This document shows, one piece after another, positions 1-5,040 of a DNA stretch of 6,201 nucleotides. Both the position numbers and the translations under genes were made by a program. Location of the stretch: contig DAHVAA010000098.1 in assembly GCA_027314845.1 (NCBI GenBank), positions 1 through 6,201 of the forward strand. Direction: 5' to 3'. The notes under the pieces were generated by a model. The model had not been told where the DNA came from. It saw only the letters and a list, made by a program, of their open reading frames with translations, and searched no databases. Every line of letters starts with the position of its first letter. Position 1 is the first letter of the stretch. The DNA comes from Thermoplasmata archaeon (lineage in GTDB: Archaea > Thermoplasmatota > Thermoplasmata > UBA184).

Positions 1-191
1 TGGTCGAGCCGTTTCACCGCGAGATAGAGGTCCATCGAGGCGATCGACTCCCCGCCGCCGCTCGAGATGTCGAGGAGCACGCCACGGACCCGCCGGCGGC
101 TCCGGAGGCCCTTGAGGAGCCTCAGGTACGGCTCCACGGACCGCTCTCGGATCGTTCCGCGGAAAGGCACGTGGGCCAGGATCTCCCGCAT
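1..191 (-). CDS. sppA: SppA-like S49 signal peptide peptidase, N-terminal fragment (runs off the left edge)
   Basis: The minus strand reads from ATG at 191-189 to the window edge without a stop, giving 63 complete codons. The peptide begins MREILAHVPFRGTIRERSVE and continues to VLLDISSGGGESIAS at about residues 40-54. This matches the start of the S49 (SppA/ClpP-fold) domain: a first strand ending in a G-x-I motif, then a helix, then the LxxxSxGG segment, which corresponds to the oxyanion region. Family members cleave leftover signal peptides or membrane-protein fragments with a Ser/Lys dyad; those catalytic residues would lie in the missing part. No transmembrane helix precedes the domain, so a short soluble-type archaeal form is possible. 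GGAGG on the minus strand (plus 200-204) sits 8 bases before the ATG and supports this start. The gene is divergent from the membrane-protein gene. Family assignment rests on only 63 residues. Confidence 0.75.
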   Translation of the reverse strand, partial: MREILAHVPFRGTIRERSVEPYLRLLKGLRSRRRVRGVLLDISSGGGESIASMDLYLAVKRLD

Positions 192-218
192 GGGTCCCCC
201 CTCCCGGCAGGGGCGTCT

Positions 219-232
219 CGCGTTATAACGCG
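219..232. promoter_or_regulatory. 14-bp palindrome with TATA-like core between divergent genes
   Basis: The sequence CGCGTTATAACGCG is its own reverse complement and is the only AT-rich spot in the divergent gap. Its TTATAA core (223-228) is centred about 34 bases from the minus-strand ATG at 191 and about 47 bases before the plus-strand GTG at 272. An archaeal TATA box usually lies 25-27 bases before transcription start, so it could serve either gene, with start points near 199 and 252. Whether it is a shared TATA box, an operator or both cannot be told from sequence. Confidence 0.5.
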
Positions 233-271
233 GCGCGGGCGTTGGATTCAGCGCACGCTTCATGTAGAGGA

Positions 272-1300
272 GTGGCGCGAACGAACGGCGTGCGGCTTCT
301 CCTCCGTCCGCGCCTTCCCGTGCTGGCCCTCTTGCTGCTCGCTCCTTCGATCCCGGAGCTGCTCACGGGATCCACGCCGATCTCCGAGCTCTTCACGAAC
401 CCCGCGGGCTTCGCCGTCTCTTACCTCGGCGATATCGGGCTCTACGGGACCGGGGCGCTCCTGATCCGCGAGTTCACCGTCGCCTATCGCAAGGGTTGGG
501 CATCCGTCCTCCTCCTAGGGGCCGCCTACGGTATCGCCGAGGAAGGGTTGGCGGTCCACACCTTCTTCGCTCCACCCGGGGGGACCGTCGGGGCCCTCGG
601 AGCCTACGGGCACCTCTTCGGAGTGAACTGGCTCTGGGCGCTCGGTCTCACCGGATTCCACGCGACCTACTCCATCGCCCTCCCCATCCTGCTCACGCAG
701 CTGTGGTTCCCCAAAGCGAAGGACGTTCGATGGCTCGACCGCGGCCTGATCGGGCTCCTCACGGGGGTCTACTTGTTCGAGGTCGCGCTCTTCTCGTTGG
801 TCGTGGGTCATGGCCCGGACCCGCTCCAGCTCGCGTTCTTCCTTTCGGTCGAGGTCGTGTTGGTCGGGCTCGCCGTGGTGGTGCCGCGCGACCTCCTGCG
901 GCTACGACCCGGGTCGAGAGCGCTCGGCCGGACCGGGCTCGTGCTCGCCGGTACGCTCGAGTTCGATGCCTGGATCGGAGTCCTCTTTCTCGCGAACTTC
1001 CCGAAGGAGGTCCCGGCGACGCTGGCCGCCGCTCTCGTGGTCGGTGTGAATCTCGGTGCCCTCGCCCTCGTTGTGCGGGGGGTGAGCCCCAACGGCCTCG
1101 ACCGGTCCAAGTTCCGGTTCGCGGTCGGGATGCTCGCGGTCCTGTTCGTCTGGGACGTCCCGGTCGAGTTCGCGATACCGGGGATCCTGGGGGTCAGCGC
1201 GGTCTTCGCCTACCTGCTCTACCGACTGGGTCGAACGCTCCGGCGCCGAGAGGTCACCGCGACCTCCGCGTCCTCGTGCAGCGCGCCTCCGGCGACCTGA
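272..1300 (+). CDS. Uncharacterised polytopic membrane protein with EEG motif (distant CPBP/Abi-like)
   Basis: This 342-residue protein is strongly hydrophobic, with about 8-10 probable membrane helices. Numbering from GTG 272, the segments lie near residues 15-30, 50-68, 78-92, 118-142, 158-180, 188-206, 220-240, 250-268, 283-300 and 302-320. A basic tail with a Ser/Ala/Pro-rich end follows. Conserved-looking features are ELLTGSTP (29-36), YGIAEEGLAVHTFF (86-99, with E90, E91 and H96), GVNWLWAL (117-124) and H130 in a following helix. This pattern resembles a widespread family of uncharacterised bacterial and archaeal membrane proteins. The EE in one helix and His in later ones recall CPBP (Abi) intramembrane proteases, but the canonical EExxxR arginine is absent, so protease activity is not claimed. 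The frame is open from TTG 242, but that codon lies too close to the TATA-like core. GTG 290 is another possible start. The gene converges on the peptidase gene with a 17-base gap. Confidence 0.8.
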   Translation: MARTNGVRLLLRPRLPVLALLLLAPSIPELLTGSTPISELFTNPAGFAVSYLGDIGLYGTGALLIREFTVAYRKGWASVLLLGAAYGIAEEGLAVHTFFAPPGGTVGALGAYGHLFGVNWLWALGLTGFHATYSIALPILLTQLWFPKAKDVRWLDRGLIGLLTGVYLFEVALFSLVVGHGPDPLQLAFFLSVEVVLVGLAVVVPRDLLRLRPGSRALGRTGLVLAGTLEFDAWIGVLFLANFPKEVPATLAAALVVGVNLGALALVVRGVSPNGLDRSKFRFAVGMLAVLFVWDVPVEFAIPGILGVSAVFAYLLYRLGRTLRRREVTATSASSCSAPPAT

Positions 1301-1317
1301 ACGGACCGTCCCCCGTC

Positions 1318-2205
1318 CTATCGGTTCCGGGCCAGGAAGTCCCTTAGGGTCTCGAAGTAGCGAGTCCGCTCTTCCCAGAAGGCCGTGTGCGAGCTCTCGG
1401 GGAACTCTCGGAGCTCTGAGCCCCGGATATGGTCATGGATCGACCCCGCGACCGCCGGCGTCACCTCGTCGTATCGACCGACGGTCACGAGCGTCGGGGC
1501 TCGGATCTCGTGGAGTCGCGGTGTCGCGTCGTAGTCACGGATCGTCCCAAGGATCGTGAACTCGTTGGGGCCGTTCATCGTGCCGTACTTCGGGATGCTG
1601 GTGTGGTCGATGGTGTAGTTGAGCTCGACCGGCCAGACCGGCAGGCGACAGAGGTGTCGGCGGTAGAACTCTTGGACTGCCACGAGGTATTCCGGGTGTC
1701 GATAGTCGCCCGTCGCTTCGTACCGGTCGAGGACGTTCCGGATCGATTGCGGGAGTTCGCTCTTCAGCCGGTTCATCTCCCGGACGGCGAGCGGGACGTC
1801 CGCGAGGCCGCTCACGCTGACGAGGGTCTTCACCGGCTCCGGGTGCGCGAGCGTGTAGGCGATCGCCAGGAGTCCGCCGTAGCTCGACCCGACCAAGTGA
1901 AACCGACCGAGGTGGAGCGCCTTCGCAAGAGCGTCCAGGTCTTCGACATCCCGGTCGACCGAGTACTCCTCCGTCGACCGGGCGAGTTCCGACCGCCCGC
2001 AGCCGAGCTGGTCGTAAAAGACGACGCGATACCCCTCTCGAGCGAGGTCGGCGAAGGGGCGGAGATAGTCGTGGGTCCCGCCGGGCCCGCCGTGGAGCAT
2101 CAGGATCGTCCCGGCGGGTCCCGGATCGCCGAAGACCTTCCAGTACAGCCGGTAGCCGTGGATTTCGGTGTGGCCTTCCCGATAGTTCGGTGGGGATGAG
2201 TTCAC
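1318..2205 (-). CDS. pip: Proline iminopeptidase, tricorn-interacting factor F1 type (S33 alpha/beta hydrolase)
   Basis: This 295-residue protein matches Thermoplasma acidophilum factor F1 (about 293 residues) in length and along its sequence. F1 removes N-terminal residues, proline included, from short peptides released by the tricorn protease in the cytoplasm. Visible motifs are HGGPGG (38-43, oxyanion region), YDQLGCGRSE (64-73), the nucleophile elbow GSSYGG (106-111, Ser108), MNGPNEFT (210-217), YDEVTP (245-250, Asp246) and SSH (271-273, His273). These give a complete Ser108-Asp246-His273 triad. Glu215 and Glu247 match the F1 glutamates that bind the substrate amino terminus. The cap domain (about 135-210) is present. 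The start is GTG 2205-2203. No Shine-Dalgarno precedes it, but an AT-rich box about 25 bases upstream suggests a leaderless message. No tricorn, F2 or F3 gene is in the window. Confidence 0.95.
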   Translation of the reverse strand: MNSSPPNYREGHTEIHGYRLYWKVFGDPGPAGTILMLHGGPGGTHDYLRPFADLAREGYRVVFYDQLGCGRSELARSTEEYSVDRDVEDLDALAKALHLGRFHLVGSSYGGLLAIAYTLAHPEPVKTLVSVSGLADVPLAVREMNRLKSELPQSIRNVLDRYEATGDYRHPEYLVAVQEFYRRHLCRLPVWPVELNYTIDHTSIPKYGTMNGPNEFTILGTIRDYDATPRLHEIRAPTLVTVGRYDEVTPAVAGSIHDHIRGSELREFPESSHTAFWEERTRYFETLRDFLARNR

Positions 2206-2226
2206 GGTGAAGGCGAGGTCGAGCCG

Positions 2227-2232
2227 CTATTT
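2227..2232 (-). promoter_or_regulatory. Probable TATA-like box of the proline iminopeptidase gene
   Basis: The minus strand reads AAATAG here, inside otherwise GC-rich DNA. Its centre lies about 25 bases before GTG 2205, the spacing expected if transcription starts at or next to the start codon. The absence of a Shine-Dalgarno sequence before the gene agrees with a leaderless message. Confidence 0.4.
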
Positions 2233-2307
2233 GGCCGAAGGGCCCACGGCGCCAGGTCGCATCGGTCGAAGTGCGAGGGGGAGCGACGAGGACCCGCGCC
2301 GGTGCCA

Positions 2308-2321
2308 CCGGGAAGTCCCGG
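2308..2321. repeat. Short inverted repeat CCGGGA-AG-TCCCGG (copy 1)
   Basis: Perfect 6-bp arms flank a 2-base centre. A nearly identical element lies at 2355-2367. In DNA it could be a dyad operator; in RNA it would form a small hairpin once the innermost pairs open. Confidence 0.5.
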
Positions 2322-2327
2322 CCGGCT

Positions 2328-2358
2328 CCGGTCCTTCCGAAGTCGGGAGGCGGACCGG
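2328..2358. repeat. Inverted repeat CCGGTCC / GGACCGG
   Basis: Seven-base perfect arms (2328-2334 and 2352-2358) enclose a 17-base loop. The structure sits between, and its right arm overlaps, the second short inverted repeat, so the two folds are mutually exclusive. High GC content makes chance pairing possible. Confidence 0.35.
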
Positions 2359-2367
2359 GAATCCCGG
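2355..2367. repeat. Short inverted repeat CCGGGA-A-TCCCGG (copy 2)
   Basis: Six-base arms flank a single central A. It differs from copy 1 (2308-2321) only by loss of one G in the centre. The two copies are 47 bases apart start to start, between the divergent peptidase and hemerythrin-like genes. Confidence 0.5.
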
Positions 2368-2531
2368 CGGCGGTGGGACTTGGGTCGTTCGCAGGAGGAG
2401 CGCGGTCTCCGTCGCGGTTCGGCAGGCGTTCACGTTCATCGGGTGAGGGAGGGCTCGCCTCCACCAAGACCCAAACGCACCCGCGTCACTCACGAGCCGT
2501 GACCACCGGTAGAATAGGGGGCAGCCGGCGT

Positions 2532-2543
2532 AACATCTTTGAA
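2532..2543 (+). promoter_or_regulatory. Weak AT-rich promoter candidate for the hemerythrin-like gene
   Basis: AACATCTTTGAA is the only AT-rich stretch close upstream of the gene. Its centre is about 27 bases before GTG 2565, the correct TATA-box distance for a leaderless message. The match to an archaeal TATA consensus is poor. Confidence 0.3.
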
Positions 2544-2564
2544 AGCGGCCCCCCTCGGGATAGC

Positions 2565-3032
2565 GTGGCCCGGTCCGTCGGGGACATCCGTCTCGATTCT
2601 CCCCCGACCGAGCTCGACCGGCTCATCGATTGGTTCGAGGTCGTGAGCAACGGGCTCGTCCTCCTCGAGGAGTACCCGATCGATCGGCTCCGAACTGCCC
2701 TCGGTAGGTTCACCGCAGCGGTCCGCGCGCATTGTCGAGCCGGGACCCCGCAAGTCCCGGTCCTCCCCGCGCCCGGCCTTGAGCTCGCCCGCCATCTCGC
2801 CCTGCTCGAGTCCGACCACCAGCGGTTCGAGTCATCGCTCGAGCAGTTGTGGTGGTTCTTCGGCGTCGTCGAGCGAGAGGACCACGGTGGTCACCGCCAG
2901 GCGTTGGGGCAGTACGGTCGGGTGCTCGCCGAATCGCTTCGCCATCACCTCGCCGACGAGCGAAGGAGGGTGGATCCCGACGCGCCTTCGCCGGCTCCGG
3001 GGCTTTCGGCTTTCCCGGGAAACCATAATTAG
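2565..3032 (+). CDS. Small four-helix protein, degenerate hemerythrin-like (HHE) domain
   Basis: This 155-residue protein is predicted to be soluble and mostly helical, with helices near 14-36, 40-58, 72-99 and 110-134 and a loose Pro-rich tail. The layout is that of the hemerythrin HHE bundle, which in intact members binds two irons for O2 or redox sensing. Potential ligand pairs are H85/E89 (SDHQRFE) and H128/E132 (HHLADE). H56 in helix B has Gly where the partner acid should be, and helix A (LIDWFEVVSNG) has no His. If the fold is right, the diiron site is incomplete. GTG 2565 is chosen because protein-like sequence begins there and an AT-richer patch (2532-2543) lies about 25 bases upstream; GTG 2499 is an alternative. 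The gene ends 29 bases before rfcS and its last codons hold the rfcS promoter. I am fairly sure it is a gene, much less sure of the family. Confidence 0.65.
   Translation: MARSVGDIRLDSPPTELDRLIDWFEVVSNGLVLLEEYPIDRLRTALGRFTAAVRAHCRAGTPQVPVLPAPGLELARHLALLESDHQRFESSLEQLWWFFGVVEREDHGGHRQALGQYGRVLAESLRHHLADERRRVDPDAPSPAPGLSAFPGNHN
3011..3022. repeat. 12-bp palindrome TTTCCCGGGAAA just upstream of the rfcS TATA box
   Basis: This perfect palindrome lies inside the last codons of the hemerythrin-like gene and abuts the AT-rich rfcS promoter box on its upstream side. It occupies the place where a B recognition element or an operator would lie. It also encodes part of the preceding protein, so it could be coincidental. 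Confidence 0.4.
3024..3030 (+). promoter_or_regulatory. Probable TATA box of the rfcS-moaC-moaB cluster
   Basis: CATAATT is an AT-rich island centred about 35 bases before the rfcS ATG at 3062. Transcription would be expected near 3053, giving a leader of about 9 bases. No Shine-Dalgarno precedes the ATG, in keeping with a very short or absent leader. The box overlaps the stop codon of the upstream gene. Confidence 0.5.
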
Positions 3033-3061
3033 CCGCCCCGCAAGACCGCGGTCACATCTCC

Positions 3062-4045
3062 ATGGCAGGGAAGGCGGCCGAAGCGGTCTGGGTCGAGAAG
3101 TACCGCCCCACGTCGCTCAAAGACATGGTCGGTCAGGAAGCGATCGTTCCCCTGCTGCGGTCCTACGCGGAGAAGCACTCCCTGCCCCACCTTATGTTCG
3201 CGGGCCCCCCCGGGACCGGTAAGACCACCGCCGCCCTGGCCCTGGCGCGGGACCTGTACGGTTCCGAGTGGCGGCAAAATTTTTTGGAGCTTAATGCGTC
3301 GGACTCTCGCGGGATCGATACCGTCCGGACCACCATCAAGGAGTACGCCCGGACGAGCCCGTTCGGGGAGGTGGGGTTCAAGATCCTCTTCCTGGACGAA
3401 GCGGACAATCTCACCTCGGAAGCCCAGGCATCCCTCCGCCGGATGATGGAACGGTACTCCGGATCGTGCCGCTTCATCCTCTCCTGCAACTACTCCTCGC
3501 GCATCATCGACCCGATCCAGTCGCGGTGCGCGGTGTTTCGGTTCCGCGCCTACTCGACGGAGGCCGTCAAGACCCAGCTCGAGCGCGTGGCGAAGGCGGA
3601 GGGAAAGAAGGTCACCCCCGAGGCGATGGAGACGATCCTCGCCGCGAGCGCGGGGGACCTCCGCCGAGCCGTTAACCTGCTGCAGCTGACCGCCACCCAC
3701 ACCGACCACGTGACCGCCGAGACGGTGAAGGAGTACGCCACGGTGCCGCTGCGGCGCGAGGTCGAGGCGATGCTCGGCGCCGCCCTCGCCGGCAACTTCC
3801 TCGAAGCGCGCGACCGCCTTTACCGGGTCTTCACCGACCGGGGAGCGTCGGGCGAGGACATCCTCCGGGCGATCCACAGTTACCTTCCGGAGATCTCGGA
3901 GTCAGTACTCCCGGCCCGCGAGAAGGTGCGGCTCGTCGAGTATCTGGGCGAGGTCGATTTCCGCCTCGCGGAGGGGGCCTCCGACCGCATCCAGCTCGAG
4001 GCCGTGCTCGCGCACGTCGCGGCGAGCCATCCCGACGGAAGGTGA
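3062..4045 (+). CDS. rfcS: Replication factor C small subunit (clamp loader AAA+ ATPase)
   Basis: This 327-residue protein has the usual RFC small-subunit length. With the large subunit it loads the PCNA sliding clamp onto primed DNA at the expense of ATP. Features in order are the N-terminal WVEKYRPTSLKDMVGQ (10-25), Walker A GPPGTGKT (48-55), NASDSRGID (78-86), Walker B LFLDEAD (109-115), sensor 1 FILSCNY (138-144), the SRC arginine-finger motif (154-156), sensor 2 GDLRRAVNLLQ (198-208) and a C-terminal helical collar domain (about 230-325). All ATPase residues are intact. ATG 3062 gives the expected N-terminus. The stop overlaps the moaC Shine-Dalgarno sequence. The large subunit gene (rfcL) is not in the window. 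A local AT-rich run of codons occurs at 3276-3295. Confidence 0.97.
   Translation: MAGKAAEAVWVEKYRPTSLKDMVGQEAIVPLLRSYAEKHSLPHLMFAGPPGTGKTTAALALARDLYGSEWRQNFLELNASDSRGIDTVRTTIKEYARTSPFGEVGFKILFLDEADNLTSEAQASLRRMMERYSGSCRFILSCNYSSRIIDPIQSRCAVFRFRAYSTEAVKTQLERVAKAEGKKVTPEAMETILAASAGDLRRAVNLLQLTATHTDHVTAETVKEYATVPLRREVEAMLGAALAGNFLEARDRLYRVFTDRGASGEDILRAIHSYLPEISESVLPAREKVRLVEYLGEVDFRLAEGASDRIQLEAVLAHVAASHPDGR
4041..4045 (+). promoter_or_regulatory. Shine-Dalgarno site for moaC, embedded in the rfcS stop
   Basis: GGTGA, complementary to the UCACC of the 16S rRNA 3' end, covers the last two bases of the final rfcS codon and the TGA stop. It is 7 bases before the moaC GTG at 4053. It decides the GTG start and implies translation of moaC from the rfcS message. 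Confidence 0.65.
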
Positions 4046-4052
4046 ACGGGAC

Positions 4053-4502
4053 GTGGCGCGTCAGAAGGACGTAGGAGCAAAGCCCCGGGTCCACCGCCGG
4101 GCGGTGGCGATCGGCGACCTCGCGCTCGCTCCGGCCACCCGCCGGGCGGTCCGTGGCCACCGGGTCGAAAAGGGGGACCCGATCGCCGCCGGGGAGCTCG
4201 CCGGACTGCTCGCGATGAAACGCACGCCCGAACTCATCCCGCACTGCCACGCGGTGGCCCTTACGCACAGCGCGGTGGAGATCCGCCCCTCCGCTCGGGG
4301 GGTCCGGGTTCGTGTGGAGGCGGAAGCCGTCGACCGTACCGGGGTCGAGATGGAAGCGCTCGTCGGCGCGAGCATCGCCCTGCTTACCGTGTGGGACATG
4401 GTCAAGTACCTCGAGAAGGATGCGCGGGGCCTCTATCCGGCGACCTCCCTCGGACCGGTGCGCGTCACCGTCAAGCGGAAGAGCCGGGTCGAAACACCAT
4501 GA
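4053..4502 (+). CDS. moaC: Cyclic pyranopterin monophosphate synthase MoaC, archaeal type
   Basis: This 149-residue protein would convert the MoaA product (3',8-cyclo-GTP) into cyclic pyranopterin monophosphate in molybdenum/tungsten cofactor synthesis. Motifs are KDVGAK (5-10, matching the family MVDVxxK), VEKGD (38-42), MKRTPELIPHCH (55-66), TGVEMEAL (96-103) and LTVWDMVKYLEKD (111-123). By comparison with E. coli MoaC, K40, H66, D115 and K118 match catalytic K51, H77, D128 and K131. The WDMVKYLEKDxxGxYP stretch and lack of the bacterial C-terminal KSGGKSG motif mark the archaeal subtype. Two oddities are visible: the N-terminus lacks the usual leading FSHxDxxG region, and the LIPLCHP motif reads LIPHCHA. 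GTG 4053 has a good ribosome site. The gene lies 7 bases after rfcS and overlaps moaB by 4 bases. Confidence 0.93.
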   Translation: MARQKDVGAKPRVHRRAVAIGDLALAPATRRAVRGHRVEKGDPIAAGELAGLLAMKRTPELIPHCHAVALTHSAVEIRPSARGVRVRVEAEAVDRTGVEMEALVGASIALLTVWDMVKYLEKDARGLYPATSLGPVRVTVKRKSRVETP

Positions 4503-5020
4503 GCGACAGTCAAACCACCTCGGCGAGCCGCCACCATCTCGGAGGGGACCGCGCCCTCGGCTTCGCGGTGCTTTCGGTCTCGGACACCCACACCGAGCAG
4601 GACGACCCGTCCGGCCACCTCGCCCGCGACCTCCTTTCCCGGGGAGGTCATCACGTCGTCCACTACGCGCTCGTCGCGAACTCGGTCGCGGACGTCCGCG
4701 ACAAGCTCGAGCCGTGGCTCGCCGAACCGAAGGTGGAGTGCGGCCTGACGGTCGGGGGGACCGGCGTCAGCTCGCGCGACCTGACGGTCAACGCCCTCGA
4801 GGTCATGGGCGGAAAGAAGCTCGAAGGCTTTGGTGAGCTCTACCGCTCGATCAGTTTCGGGGAGGTCGGGCCGCTCGCGATCATCAGCCGGGCGGCGCTC
4901 TACCTCGTTTCGGGTAAGCCAGTGTATGCGCTGCCGGGGAGCGAGCGTGCGGTCCGCACGGCGATCGAGAAGTTGATCCTCCCCGCCTCGATCCACCTGG
5001 TCGAGGAGCTCGAGCGATAG
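4499..5020 (+). CDS. moaB: MoaB/MogA-family molybdopterin adenylyltransferase
   Basis: This 173-residue protein has a MoaB/MogA fold. Archaeal MoaB proteins adenylylate molybdopterin before metal insertion. After a polar, weakly conserved N-terminus (1-18), the domain runs from FAVLSVSDTHT (22-32) through VGGTGVSSRDLT (85-96), the family's TGGTGxxxRDxT molybdopterin-binding loop. It continues with GFGELYRSISFGEVG (110-124), IISRA (128-132) and the closing LPGSERAV (145-152), which matches LPGSPxAV with Glu in place of Pro. The frame is open further upstream inside moaC, but ATG 4499 is chosen because it overlaps the moaC stop as ATGA, the usual sign of translational coupling; no separate Shine-Dalgarno is evident. 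moaA, moaD, moaE and moeA are not in the window. The gene converges on the methyltransferase-like gene across a hairpin. Confidence 0.93.
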   Translation: MSDSQTTSASRHHLGGDRALGFAVLSVSDTHTEQDDPSGHLARDLLSRGGHHVVHYALVANSVADVRDKLEPWLAEPKVECGLTVGGTGVSSRDLTVNALEVMGGKKLEGFGELYRSISFGEVGPLAIISRAALYLVSGKPVYALPGSERAVRTAIEKLILPASIHLVEELER

Positions 5021-5021
5021 A

Positions 5022-5040
5022 ACCCGCCGGCGCGGCGGGT
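5022..5040. terminator. Perfect 8-bp hairpin between convergent genes (possible bidirectional terminator)
   Basis: ACCCGCCG and CGGCGGGT pair perfectly around a GCG loop. They start one base after the moaB stop and reach the last base of the opposing gene's stop codon. The position suits transcript-end formation or 3'-end protection for both genes. No T-tract follows on either strand, unlike typical archaeal terminators, so the role is uncertain. Confidence 0.45.

Larger units (their letters stand above)
2206..2564. other. Intergenic region between divergent genes, no convincing gene
   Basis: These 359 bases separate the divergent peptidase and hemerythrin-like genes. Frames open on both strands give low-complexity Arg/Pro/Gly/Ser-rich peptides typical of non-coding GC-rich DNA. 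The plus frame that ends at 3032 is open upstream as far as 2271, and GTG 2499 is an alternative start, but this stretch does not look like protein. I saw no tRNA T-loop, no RNase P RNA core motif and no SRP RNA GGAAG/GCAG loop. The region does hold three inverted repeats between 2308 and 2367. An AT-richer patch at 2532-2543 may be the promoter of the downstream gene. Confidence 0.55.

Noticed and set aside
1301..1317. Possible terminator hairpin between the membrane-protein and iminopeptidase genes
   Set aside because: Only a 4-base GGAC/GTCC-type pairing is visible, with no T-tract. It is too weak to call.
496..1347. Plus-strand open frame (283 codons) inside the membrane-protein gene
   Set aside because: It is an Arg/Pro/Gly-rich shadow frame. 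The overlapping frame encodes consistent membrane helices and conserved motifs.
1429..2199. Long plus-strand open frame (256 codons) opposite the proline iminopeptidase gene
   Set aside because: It is a mirror frame of a clearly conserved gene. Its Arg/Val/Asp-rich peptide has no recognisable motif, and long antisense frames are expected in GC-rich codon-biased DNA.
1535..2467. Minus-strand open frame (310 codons) overlapping the iminopeptidase and the gap upstream
   Set aside because: Most of it is another frame of the iminopeptidase gene. The rest is Pro/Arg-rich with no family likeness.
2227..2493. Possible 88-residue minus-strand protein in the large gap
   Set aside because: Composition is low in complexity, there is no ribosome site and no motif was recognised. 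It would also run through the iminopeptidase promoter.
2206..2564. Possible structured RNA (tRNA, RNase P RNA or SRP RNA) in the large gap
   Set aside because: No tRNA T-loop, RNase P core motif or SRP GGAAG/GCAG asymmetric loop could be found on either strand.
2271..2564. N-terminal extension of the hemerythrin-like gene to 2271
   Set aside because: The extra 98 residues are Arg/Gly/Ser-rich without helix pattern, and protein-like sequence begins at GTG 2565.
3029..3877. Minus-strand open frame (282 codons) opposite rfcS
   Set aside because: It lies antisense to an intact replication factor C gene, has a low-complexity Arg/Gly/Val-rich translation, and has no domain signs.
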